From: Streptomyces sp. 2114.4
GTDB taxonomy: Bacteria > Actinomycetota > Actinomycetes > Streptomycetales > Streptomycetaceae
DNA: 64,000 nucleotides
Assembly: GCF_900187385.1 (NCBI RefSeq)
Contig: NZ_FYEY01000001.1
Location: 1,860,001-1,924,000 of the forward strand
Direction of reading: 5' to 3'
The notes beneath the pieces are model-generated. The model was not told the DNA's origin. It worked only from the letters and a program-made list of their open reading frames with translations, and did no database searches. This document shows, one piece after another, positions 47,046 to 57,489 of this stretch. Each line of letters begins with the position of its first letter. Position 1 is the stretch's first letter. Position numbers and translations under genes: made by a program.

Positions 47046-47178
47046 TGTCCGGTGGAAGGCCGGGCCGCGGGGGCGGTGGGGCGCCGTCCGGGGGGCCGTG
47101 GTCTCTTCCGGGGCGCGGCGCTCCCCCGGTTCCCGTGGTTCTGGTGGCGTCGGGCGGGCGGACGTGGGTGGGGCGGGG

Positions 47179-48615
47179 TCAGCGGCGGGGGACGAGGGTG
47201 GAGCCCTGGCGGGGGACCATGCCGGTGCGCCCGGCCGACGGCTGGGGGAGGCCGAAGCTGGTGAAGGCGGTGCGGCTGGGGAGGGGGTAAGGGGTGTTGT
47301 CGGTGAGGGAGTTGAGGATGGTGGCGCTGCGCCAGGCGGCGAGGCCGAGGTCGGGGGTGCCCACGCCGTGGGTGTGGGTTTCGGCGTTCTGGACGTAGAC
47401 CGAGCCGGTGATGGCGGGGTCGAGGACGAGGCGGTGGTCGGCGTCGATGCGGGGGCGGGCGCCGGAGTCGCGGCGTAGGTAGGGGTCGATGGCGGCGAGC
47501 AGGGTGTCCATGCGGCGTTCGCGGTAGCCGGTGGCGAGGATGACGGCGTCGGTGGTGAGGCGGGAGCGGGTGCCTTGCTGGGTGTGGTCGAGGTGGAGTT
47601 CGACCTTGGTGGTGCCGACGCGGCCCGCGGTGCGGACGAAGACTCCGGGGGTGAGGGTGGCGTCGGGCCAGCCGCCGTCGAGGGTGCGGCGGTAGAGCTC
47701 GTCGTGGATGGCGCCGAGGGTGGTGTGGTCGATGCCTTTGTGGAGCTGCCACTGGCCGGGGACGAGGTCGTCGCGGACGCGTTCGGGGAGGGCGTGGAAG
47801 TAGCGGGTGTAGTCGGGGGTGAAGTGTTCGAGGCCGAGTTTGCTGTATTCCATGGGGGCGAAGGCGGGGGTGCGGGCGAGCCAGTGGAGGCGTTCGCGGC
47901 CGGCGGGGCGGGCGCGGAGCTGGTCGAGGAAGATTTCGGCGCCTGACTGGCCGGCGCCGATGACGGTGACGTGGCCGGCGGCGAGCAGGGTGTCGCGGTG
48001 GTCGAGGTAGTCGGCGGAGTGGATGACGGGGACGGCGGGGGCCTCGGCGAGGGGGCGGAGGGGGACGGGGATGTGGGGGGTGGTGCCGATGCCGAGGACG
48101 AGGTTGCGGGCGTGGGTGCGGCCCAGGGCTTCGGCTTCGCCTTCGGCGTCGAGCTGGGTGAAGTCGACTTCGAAGACTTCGTGTTCGGGGTTCCAGCGGA
48201 CGGCGTCGATCTGGTGGCCGAAGTGGAGGCTGGGGAGGTTTTCGCTGACCCAGCGGCAGTAGGCGTCGTATTCGGCGCGGTGGAGGTGGAAGCGTTCGGC
48301 GAAGTAGAAGGGGAAGAGCCGTTCGCGGGTTTTGAGGTAGTTGAGGAAGGTCCAGGGGCTGGCGGGGTCGGCGAGGGTGACCAGGTCGGCGAGGAAGGGG
48401 ACTTGGAGGGTGGCGCCGTCGATGAGGAGGCCGGGGTGCCAGTGGAAGGCGGGGCGCTGGTCGTAGAAGGCGGTGCGGAGGGTGGTGAGGGGGTGGGCGA
48501 GGGCGGCGAGGGAGAGGTTGAAGGGGCCGATGCCGATGCCCGCGAGGTCGAGGGGTTCGCCGGGGCTCGTGGTGTGGGTGGTGAGGAGGTTTTCCGGGTG
48601 CGGGGTGGCGCTCAT
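47179..48615 (-). CDS. L-lysine/diamine N-hydroxylase, DesB/IucD-like
   Basis: 478 residues from ATG 48615; ATGA overlap with the decarboxylase stop. FAD-binding LAGIGIGPFNLSLAALA (residues 24-40), HWHPGLLIDGATLQVPFLADLVTLADPASPWTFLNYLK, NADPH-binding HVTVIGAGQSGAEIFLDQL (about 215-235), LGLEHFTPDYTRYFHALPERV and DAVILATGYRER (substrate loop) match N-hydroxylating monooxygenases of siderophore pathways. With the decarboxylase it would make N-hydroxycadaverine. No IucA/IucC-type synthetase or acyltransferase is seen here. Confidence 0.9.
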   Translation of the reverse strand: MSATPHPENLLTTHTTSPGEPLDLAGIGIGPFNLSLAALAHPLTTLRTAFYDQRPAFHWHPGLLIDGATLQVPFLADLVTLADPASPWTFLNYLKTRERLFPFYFAERFHLHRAEYDAYCRWVSENLPSLHFGHQIDAVRWNPEHEVFEVDFTQLDAEGEAEALGRTHARNLVLGIGTTPHIPVPLRPLAEAPAVPVIHSADYLDHRDTLLAAGHVTVIGAGQSGAEIFLDQLRARPAGRERLHWLARTPAFAPMEYSKLGLEHFTPDYTRYFHALPERVRDDLVPGQWQLHKGIDHTTLGAIHDELYRRTLDGGWPDATLTPGVFVRTAGRVGTTKVELHLDHTQQGTRSRLTTDAVILATGYRERRMDTLLAAIDPYLRRDSGARPRIDADHRLVLDPAITGSVYVQNAETHTHGVGTPDLGLAAWRSATILNSLTDNTPYPLPSRTAFTSFGLPQPSAGRTGMVPRQGSTLVPRR

Positions 48616-50045
48616 CGAGGCGTGTGGCCTTCCACGAGTTTGAGGAGGGTGGTCAGGTCTCCGGGTTGGGTGTGGGGGTTGAGGAGGGTGGCTTTGAGCC
48701 AGAGGCCGGTGGGGGTGGTGGCGCGGCCGAGGACGGCCTGTCCGTCGGTGAGGAGGGTGCGGCGGATGGTGGCGAGGGTGGTGTCGTCGGCGCCGGTGGG
48801 GCGGAAGAGGACGGTGCTGAGGGTGGGGCGGGAGTGGAGTTCGTAGCGGGGGTGGGCCTCGATGAGGTCGGCGAGGGTCTGCGCGGCGGCGAGGGTGCGG
48901 TCGACGAGTTCGCCGAGGCCGTGGCGGCCGAGGGCTTTGAGGGTGACGGCGATTTTGAGGATGTCGGGGCGGCGGGTGGTGCGCAGGGAGCGGCTGAGGA
49001 GGTCGGGGAGGCCAGCTTCGGTGTCGTCGTCGGCGTTGAGGTAGTCGGCCTGGTGGGTGAGGGGGGCGAGGGTGGCGGGGTCGGGGACGGCGAGGAGGCC
49101 GGCGGCGACGGGTTGCCAGCCGAGTTTGTGCAGGTCGAGGGCGACGGTGTGGGCGCGGGCGAGGCCGTTCAGTGCGCTGCGGTGGGTGTCGCTGAAGAGG
49201 AGGGCTCCGCCGTAGGCGGCGTCGACGTGGAAGCGGGCGCCGTGCCGGTCGGCGAGGTCGGCGAGTGCGGGGAGGGGGTCGAGGGCGCCGGAGTCGGTGG
49301 TGCCGGCGGTGGCGGTGAGGAGGACGGGGCCGGTGCGGCCGGCGAGGCTGGCGAGGCAGGTGTGGACGGTGTCGGGGGTGAGGATGCCGTCGGGGGTGGG
49401 GAGGGTGAGGGGTTCGGGGAGGCCGAGGAGCCAGGCGGAGCGGTGGATGCTGTGGTGGGCGTTGGCGCCGCAGACGATCTGGAGGGGTGGGGCGGGCCGG
49501 TGGGGGTCGGTCGCGGTGCCGGCGGGGGTGGTGGTTTCGCGGGCGAGGAGGAGGGCGAGCTGGTTGGATTCGGTGCCGCCGGTGGTGATCAGGGCGTCGG
49601 GGCGGGTGGCCCGGGGGTAGACCAGCGCGGCGAGTTCACGGCTGGTGAGGGCTTCGAGGGCGGAGGCGGCGGGGGCCTGGTCCCAGGAGTCCATGGAGGG
49701 GTTGAGGGCGCCGGCGGCGAGGTCGGCGGCGGTGGCGAGGGCCAGCGGCGGGCAGTGCAGGTGGGCGGCGCAGTGGGGGTCGGCGGGGTCGGCGGCGCCG
49801 GCGGCGAGGGTGTGGACGAGGGTGCGCAGGGCGGTGTGCGGGCCGGTGCCGTGGTCGGGGAGCAGGGGGTGGCAGGCCTCGCGTACGGCGCGGGTGACGG
49901 TGGCGGGGCCGCCGGGCGGGAGGGGGCCGGCGCGGTCCTCGGCTCCGGTGGTGAGGGCGTCGAGGACGGTGTCGAGGAAGGGGCGGAGGGCGCGGGGGCC
50001 GTTGGTGCCGCCTGCGAGGGCGGTGCCGGCAGGGGGCACAGGCAT
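48612..50045 (-). CDS. PLP-dependent lysine decarboxylase, DesA-like
   Basis: 477 residues from ATG 50045; a GTG at 50039 is possible. Group II decarboxylase pattern: AALVYPRATRPDALITTGGTESNQLALLLARE, CGANAHHSIHRSAWLLGL (cofactor region), LTATAGTTDSGALDPLPALADLADRHGARFHVDAAYGGALLFS, and VALDLHKLGWQPVAAGLL with the PLP-binding Lys in LHKLGW. It should decarboxylate a basic amino acid such as lysine to cadaverine, the first step to desferrioxamine-type siderophores. The downstream hydroxylase is coupled by ATGA. Confidence 0.88.
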   Translation of the reverse strand: MPVPPAGTALAGGTNGPRALRPFLDTVLDALTTGAEDRAGPLPPGGPATVTRAVREACHPLLPDHGTGPHTALRTLVHTLAAGAADPADPHCAAHLHCPPLALATAADLAAGALNPSMDSWDQAPAASALEALTSRELAALVYPRATRPDALITTGGTESNQLALLLARETTTPAGTATDPHRPAPPLQIVCGANAHHSIHRSAWLLGLPEPLTLPTPDGILTPDTVHTCLASLAGRTGPVLLTATAGTTDSGALDPLPALADLADRHGARFHVDAAYGGALLFSDTHRSALNGLARAHTVALDLHKLGWQPVAAGLLAVPDPATLAPLTHQADYLNADDDTEAGLPDLLSRSLRTTRRPDILKIAVTLKALGRHGLGELVDRTLAAAQTLADLIEAHPRYELHSRPTLSTVLFRPTGADDTTLATIRRTLLTDGQAVLGRATTPTGLWLKATLLNPHTQPGDLTTLLKLVEGHTPR

Positions 50046-50156
50046 CAATGTGCTTTTCTGTCAGGGGAGTTGGGGCGTCGATCCCGTGCGGACGAGCCCT
50101 CAGGCAGCGCTAAGTTACTTTCCCTGTACAGCCTGTATCCACTGGTTGCGCGGTCA

Positions 50157-50174
50157 TACCACCCGTAAGTGGTA
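50157..50174. promoter_or_regulatory. Palindrome upstream of the decarboxylase/hydroxylase pair
   Basis: TACCAC-N6-GTGGTA about 110 bp upstream of the decarboxylase start. Candidate operator for this operon; it is not an iron box. Confidence 0.4.
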
Positions 50175-50271
50175 CGGGTGTACCGCAGGTGTTCGGGTGC
50201 CGCCGGCCGGCCGCGGCGGCTTCCGTCCGGGGCGGGGCGGCACCCGTCTCAGGGCGGCCGCCCTGCCCCGG

Positions 50272-52677
<2,406 letters not shown>

Positions 52678-52888
52678 CGTGTCTCCCTCTGTGCGGACGG
52701 CCGCCTTCGCAGTCTCCGTCGGTGTCGCCGGGGTCGGTCTGACCGGCTCCGAGCGTAACGTCTGATTCTGCTGTGCCGGAGGGGTCGTGCAACAGCCCGG
52801 CCGGCGGCCGTCGCGCGGCGGCTCGCGGCCGGGCATCCGGTTCAGCTCACGCCCGGCCCGGAGGCGGCGGGGAGCGAGGGGGCGGGCG

Positions 52889-53245
52889 TCATCGGTCCTG
52901 GAGCAGCCCGAGGACGTTGCCGTCGGGGTCGGTGACGGTGGCCACCAGGCGGCCGCCGCCGACCTCGTGCGCGGGCTCCTTCACGGTGGCGCCCGCGGCG
53001 GTCACCTCGGCCAGCTTCGCCTCGATGTCCGGCACGTGCCAGTAGGCCACCGGTGCGGTCATGCCCTGCGGGCCGCCGCCCGGCACCAGCCCGATGTGCT
53101 GTCCCCCGGCCTCGAAGCCGACGTAGTAGGACTCGTCGGCCTGCGGCGGTACGCCGAGCAGGGCGGCGTACACCGCCTTGGCCGTCGCCAGGTCGGAGAC
53201 GGGGTGCAGGACGGTCTTGATTCCCTGGGTGACAGAGCCGGTCAT
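52889..53245 (-). CDS. VOC-family glyoxalase/dioxygenase-like protein
   Basis: 118 residues from ATG 53245 with AGGAG 6 bases ahead. One VOC domain: LHPVSDLATAKAVYAALLGVPPQADESYYVGFEAGGQHIGLV, AYWHVPDIEAKLAEVTAAGATVKEPAHEVGGGRLVATVTDPDGNVLGLLQD. The last motif is the usual D-P-x-G-N metal-side segment. Substrate unknown. Confidence 0.85.
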   Translation of the reverse strand: MTGSVTQGIKTVLHPVSDLATAKAVYAALLGVPPQADESYYVGFEAGGQHIGLVPGGGPQGMTAPVAYWHVPDIEAKLAEVTAAGATVKEPAHEVGGGRLVATVTDPDGNVLGLLQDR

Positions 53246-53328
53246 GATCACTCCTGAAGTCGTGGGGCGAATTGCCTGGTATGCCCCATCGAGCTTAAGG
53301 AGGAACGGGAGGGCCGGGCCTCGACACG

Positions 53329-55875
53329 CTAGGCGCCCCCGGCCGCGGTGCGTACCTTCAGTGCCCTGCGCAGATCGTCGAGCTGATCGACGAGCTTGCG
53401 GCGCAGGGCGGGTGTCGGGTCGCCGTCGGTGAGGCAGGCCTCGCCGCGCCGGAGGGTGTCCTCCTCGACGAAGACGGCGGGGAAGGCGTAGCGGCCGGCG
53501 GCGTCGGCGAGGGCGGGGCCGCGGGCGGCGGCGAGGGCGGGGACCTCCGTGAAGTAGCGGGCGACGTAGGGGCGGAGCAGGTCGTGCTGTTCGGGTGCCC
53601 AGAAGCCGGTGGCGGTCGCGGTGAAGAGGTAGTTGGACAGGGCGGCCTTGCCGTCGGTGGTGAACAGGGCGTCCCAGGCGGCCTGTTTGGCGGCCGGGTC
53701 GGGGAGGGCGGCGTGGCAGCGGGCGGCGCCTTCGCGGCCGGTGGCGCTGGGGTCGCGGGCGAGTTCGGCGTCGATGGCGGTACGGAGTGCGTCGAGCGGC
53801 GCCGCACCGAGGGTGGCGAGCCGGCCGAGGATGCGCCAGCGCAGTTCGGGGTCGAGGCGGGGGCCGCCGGGGACGCTGCCGTCGTCGAGCCAGTCCTGGA
53901 TGCCCTCGGGGGTGGTGGCGCTGTCGATGAAGGTGCGGACGGCGGTGAGCCGCAGTCCCGCTTCCGCACCGTGTTCGGGGCCTTCGGTACGGCGGAGTAT
54001 GTCGCGGCTGAGGGAGGTGAGGGTGCCGAGGGCGGTGTGGCGTTCGGTGCGGGGGAGGTAGCGGTCGGCGATCTGGGTGCGGGCGAAGGCCAGGACGCCT
54101 TGGACGACGGCGAGGTCGGTTTCGTACGGGAGGTGGGTGCGGGCGGCGTCGAGGTAGGCGGCGGGGGCGAGTTCGCCGTCGCGCACCATGTCGCGGGCGG
54201 CGTTCCACACCACGGCGCGGGTCAGCGGTTCGGGGAGTCCGGACAGTGCGCCGAGGGCGGTGTCCCAGGAGACGGGGTCGAGACGGACCTTGGCGTAGCT
54301 GAGGTCCTGGTCGTTGAGCAGGAGCAGGGCGGGGCGGCCGCCCGTGCCGGAGTGGCCGCCGCCGTCGGGCACGTCCCAGGACAGCGGCTCGCGCGGGACG
54401 AGGCGACCCGGGGTGGTGTGGTCGTGGTCGTAGAGGCCGATGGTGAGCCGGTGCGGGCGGGTGCCGTCCTGGCTTCCGGTCTGCTCGACGGACACGCTCC
54501 AGTGGCCGTCCGTGCCGTCCTGTACGACGGGGGTCAGGGTGTCGACCCCGGTGGTGCGCAGCCAGCGCTCGGCCCAGGCGTGGACGTCGCGGTCGGTGGC
54601 GCGGGAGAGCGAATCGATGAAGTCGGCGAGGGTGGCGTTGCCGAAGCGGTGCCGGGCGAAGTGGTCGTTGATACCGGCGAGGAAGTCCTTCTCCCCCATC
54701 CAGGCGACGAGTTGGCGAAGGGCGGAGGCGCCCTTGGCGTAGGAGATGCCGTCGAAGTTGGTGAGCGCCGAGGTGGTGTCGGGGACGTCCTCGGGGGCGG
54801 GGGCGACGGGGTGGGTGGAGGGGCGCTGGTCGGCGTCGTAGCCCCAGCCCTTGCGCGCGATGGCGAAGTCGGTCCAGGTGTCCTTGAAGCGCGTGGCTTC
54901 GGACAGGACCTGGTAGCCCATGTATTCGGCGAAGGACTCGTTCAGCCAGATGTCGTCCCACCATTGGAGGGTGACGAGGTCGCCGAACCACATGTGGGCC
55001 ATTTCGTGGGAGACGACCATGCCGCGGGTCTGGCGTTCGGTGTCGGTGACGGCGGAGCGGAAGACGAATTCGTCGCGGAAGGTGACCAGGCCCGGGTTCT
55101 CCATGGCGCCGGCGTTGAACTCGGGGACGAAGGCCTGGTCGTACGAGTCGAAGGGGTAGGGCTCCTCGAAGATCTGGTGGTAGCGGTCGAAGCAGCGCCG
55201 GGTGAGGTCGAGGATTTCGTCGGCGTCGGCGTCGAGGTACGGGGCCAGGGAGCGGCGGCAGTGGAGGCCGAAGGGCAGTCCGGCGTGTGCGGTGCGTACG
55301 GAGTGCCAGGGGCCGGCGGCGACGGCGACCAGGTAGGTGGAGATCAGCGGGGTGGGGGCGAGGGTCCAGTGGCCGGGGTCGCCCTGGGTGGCGATGCCGT
55401 TGCCGAGGACGGTCCAGTCGGTGGGGGCGGTGACGGTGAGGGCGAAGACGGCCTTGAGGTCGGGCTGGTCGAAAGCCGCGAAGACGCGCTGCACGTCCTC
55501 CATGAACAGCTGGGTGTAGACGTAGGTCTCGCCGTCGGCGGGGTCGGTGAAGCGGTGCATGCCTTCGCCGGTGCGGGAGTACCGCATGGTGGCGTCCAGG
55601 CGCAGTTCGTGGGCGCCGGGGGTGAGGCCGGTGAGCGGGAGGCGGTTGTCGTCGAGGGCCGCGGGGTCGAGGGGGTGGCCGTCGAGGGTGGCGGAGTGCA
55701 GCTCGGCGGGTTTGACCTCGACGAAGGTGTCGCCGGGGGCGTGCGCGGTGAAGTGGATGACCGTACGCGAGGCGAAGTGGTCCTCGCCTCGGGTGAGGTC
55801 GAGGGCGACCTCGTAACGGTGGACGTCGATGAGCCGGGCTCGGGTCTGCGCCTCGTCGCGCTGCAGTGCGGGCAT
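53329..55875 (-). CDS. pepN: Aminopeptidase N (M1 family)
   Basis: 848 residues from ATG 55875. It removes N-terminal residues from peptides in the cytoplasm. GAMEN exopeptidase motif at 256-260, zinc motif HEMAH at 290-294 with the third ligand E313 in LNESFAEYMG. The N-terminal domain (VHRYEVALDLTRGEDHFASRTVIHF) and helical C-terminal ERAP1-like half (ALLDPAAKQAAWDALFTT...RRKLVDQLDDLRRALK) complete the family architecture. Start chosen because it matches homologues beginning MPALQR. Confidence 0.93.
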   Translation of the reverse strand: MPALQRDEAQTRARLIDVHRYEVALDLTRGEDHFASRTVIHFTAHAPGDTFVEVKPAELHSATLDGHPLDPAALDDNRLPLTGLTPGAHELRLDATMRYSRTGEGMHRFTDPADGETYVYTQLFMEDVQRVFAAFDQPDLKAVFALTVTAPTDWTVLGNGIATQGDPGHWTLAPTPLISTYLVAVAAGPWHSVRTAHAGLPFGLHCRRSLAPYLDADADEILDLTRRCFDRYHQIFEEPYPFDSYDQAFVPEFNAGAMENPGLVTFRDEFVFRSAVTDTERQTRGMVVSHEMAHMWFGDLVTLQWWDDIWLNESFAEYMGYQVLSEATRFKDTWTDFAIARKGWGYDADQRPSTHPVAPAPEDVPDTTSALTNFDGISYAKGASALRQLVAWMGEKDFLAGINDHFARHRFGNATLADFIDSLSRATDRDVHAWAERWLRTTGVDTLTPVVQDGTDGHWSVSVEQTGSQDGTRPHRLTIGLYDHDHTTPGRLVPREPLSWDVPDGGGHSGTGGRPALLLLNDQDLSYAKVRLDPVSWDTALGALSGLPEPLTRAVVWNAARDMVRDGELAPAAYLDAARTHLPYETDLAVVQGVLAFARTQIADRYLPRTERHTALGTLTSLSRDILRRTEGPEHGAEAGLRLTAVRTFIDSATTPEGIQDWLDDGSVPGGPRLDPELRWRILGRLATLGAAPLDALRTAIDAELARDPSATGREGAARCHAALPDPAAKQAAWDALFTTDGKAALSNYLFTATATGFWAPEQHDLLRPYVARYFTEVPALAAARGPALADAAGRYAFPAVFVEEDTLRRGEACLTDGDPTPALRRKLVDQLDDLRRALKVRTAAGGA

Positions 55876-55950
55876 GACGTCATGCTGCCGTACGGCCGGT
55901 GGGCGGTGCATCCGTGTTCTGGGGGCGTGGTTTGTCTGCGGGGGCGTTGG

Positions 55951-55978
55951 GGCTGGGCGCGCAGTTCCCCGCGCCCCT
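55951..55978. repeat. Dispersed streptomycete palindromic element (GCGCAGTTCCCCGCGCCCC type)
   Basis: GGCTGGGCGCGCAGTTCCCC followed by GCGCCCCT. Arms GGGCGCG and CGCGCCC form a hairpin around CAGTTCCC. I recognise it as a common intergenic repeat of the genus. Confidence 0.6.
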
Positions 55979-56295
55979 GTGGGGGCGCCGTTAGGCCGGG
56001 CCGCCGTGTCGCAGGTTGGGTCGTGGGGGCTGGCGCCGTTGCGGGGGCGGTGAGTGCCGCTGGGGCCGGAGGGGACGCACCGGAGCAAGCACGGCCGGGT
56101 GACGACTGCTCGGTAGCCAAAGCCGGTGCGCCCGGCCGGCGCCCTGCCAAGGGGTGAACTCTGGGCCGTAACGGTCATTGGTACGGCGGGACGGCCGCCG
56201 ACGTGCGGTGGTCGGAGGGGATGTCCGGTGCCCCGCCCGCAGGACCGGAGCGAACGCCGGGCCGGTCTATGCCACGTACCAGATGCGCCCGCGCC

Positions 56296-56329
56296 GTGGG
56301 GGCACCTCCCGGCCGGAGGCTGGGGGAGG
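56296..56329. repeat. Dispersed streptomycete palindromic element (CCTCCCGGCCGGAGG type)
   Basis: GTGGGGGCACCTCCCGGCC continuing GGAGGCTGGGGGAGG. A CCTCCCGGCCGGAGG-centred palindrome of a kind found scattered in streptomycete intergenic DNA. Confidence 0.6.
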
Positions 56330-56446
56330 GGTACCGGGCGTCCCCTCCGACCCACCACCCCCAACGAAAAGGCGCACCGGCCACAGCCACAGACCACCCG
56401 CACCCAGCCCGGACTGAACCGAGCCGCAGCGGCCCCAACCCCAACC

Positions 56447-57334
56447 TCAGCCGTTGCACCCGCTGACCAGTGGCGGGTCGTTCGGGTCCGGGACCTGGGT
56501 GGACCAGCCGCCGGGTACGTTGCGGACCTGGCGGTCGCGGAAGCGTACGGGGGCGGTGCCGACCCGGCGGGTGAACAGGCGGCTGAAATAGGCCGGGTCG
56601 TCGTAGCCGACCCGGCGGGCCACCGCGGCCACCGGGAGTTCGGTTCCCACCAGGAGTTCCTTGGCGCGGCCCAGGCGTATGCCCAGCAGGTAGTCCTTGG
56701 GACTGCAGCCGGCCCCGCGGCGTACGGCGGTGCGGAGTTCCGCGGGGGTCATGCCGTGCCGGGCGGCGTGTTCGGCGACCGAGAGGGGGAGGAAGGCGTC
56801 CCGGGCGAGGGCCTGGAGGACCGGGTCCCCGTCGGCGTCGGTGTCGGCGCGTACCCTGCGCAGGGCGACGAGGAGTTCGTGGACCGCGGCCGAGGTCTCC
56901 ACCTCCAGCAGGGGGTTGCCCCGCCGCGCCGCGCGGGCGATCCGGCCGATGGCGGTGCGGGCCGGCCCGGTGTCCGCGAGCGGTACGAGCGGGCGGTCCG
57001 GTTCGATGTAGCCGAGTTCGGTGTAGGTCGCGGCGGCCGGCCCGGTGAAGTCGACGAAGCTCTCGTCCCAGCCGGTCTCCGGGTCGGCGCCGTAGTGGTG
57101 CAACACCCCCGGCACGATCCACAGCAGGGCGGGGGCGGTCACCGCGCGGCGTCGGCCGTCGGGAGCGGTGAACCAGCCGCGGCCGGCGCTGATGACGATG
57201 GCGACGTGGTGGTCGAGGGTGCGCGGGCCGACCGTGGGCAGGGTGCCGTGCTGGAGGCCGACTCCCAGGCACACCAGGCCGAGCCGGTGGTGGACCGGGC
57301 TCGGGGTGAAGTAGCGCATCCAGGTGTGGTACAC
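56447..57334 (-). CDS. AraC-family transcriptional regulator
   Basis: 295 residues. Start GTG 57334 (VYHTWMRYFTPSPVHHRLGLV) has GGAGG 8 bases upstream; longer in-frame starts would run through the shared regulator-site motif. The N-terminal cupin-like sensor domain (LDHHVAIVISAGRGWFTAPDGRRRAVTAPALLWIVPGVLHHYGAD, WDESFVDFTGPAA) precedes an AraC DNA-binding region with LSVAEHAARHGMTPAELRTAVRRGAGCSPKDYLLGIRLGRAKELLVGTELPVAAVARRVGYDDPAYFSRLFTRRVGTAP. It lies divergent to the GH35 gene and probably controls it. Confidence 0.85.
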   Translation of the reverse strand: MYHTWMRYFTPSPVHHRLGLVCLGVGLQHGTLPTVGPRTLDHHVAIVISAGRGWFTAPDGRRRAVTAPALLWIVPGVLHHYGADPETGWDESFVDFTGPAAATYTELGYIEPDRPLVPLADTGPARTAIGRIARAARRGNPLLEVETSAAVHELLVALRRVRADTDADGDPVLQALARDAFLPLSVAEHAARHGMTPAELRTAVRRGAGCSPKDYLLGIRLGRAKELLVGTELPVAAVARRVGYDDPAYFSRLFTRRVGTAPVRFRDRQVRNVPGGWSTQVPDPNDPPLVSGCNG

Positions 57335-57381
57335 GTCCGGGCCTCCCGTCGCTCCGTACCGCTTGGTCGGACCGTCGAACC

Positions 57382-57410
57382 GTCCAAACAGATCCGATCT
57401 TTGTCCATGG
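57382..57410 (+). promoter_or_regulatory. Candidate AraC-type operator between araC-like and GH35 genes
   Basis: GTCCAA-N11-CTTTGTCCATGG, read toward the GH35 gene; the two GTCC half-sites are 21 bp apart, two DNA turns, the spacing favoured by AraC proteins. It ends 80 bp before the GH35 start. A close copy stands upstream of the GH101 gene. Confidence 0.6.
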
Positions 57411-57489
57411 ACCGTCACACCGCCAGAGGGCAAGGGTGACCGGGTGCGCCCCGCCGGTGGCGCACGGGAGACGACACAGGGCGGGTGAC

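Larger units (their letters stand above)
55876..56446. other. 571-bp gap with dispersed repeat elements
   Basis: No convincing gene. Two elements that I recognise from many streptomycete genomes lie here (listed separately). The rest is GC-rich with no clear signals. It separates pepN from the AraC-type gene behind it on the same strand. Confidence 0.4.

Noticed and set aside
50098..50118. Iron box (DmdR/IdeR site) before the DesA-like gene
   Set aside because: The best alignment to the TTAGGTTAGGCTAACCTAA-type consensus gives only about 8 of 19 matches.
57335..57433. Longer AraC protein starting upstream of 57334
   Set aside because: GTG 57334 has GGAGG at ideal spacing and the longer version would overlap the regulator site.
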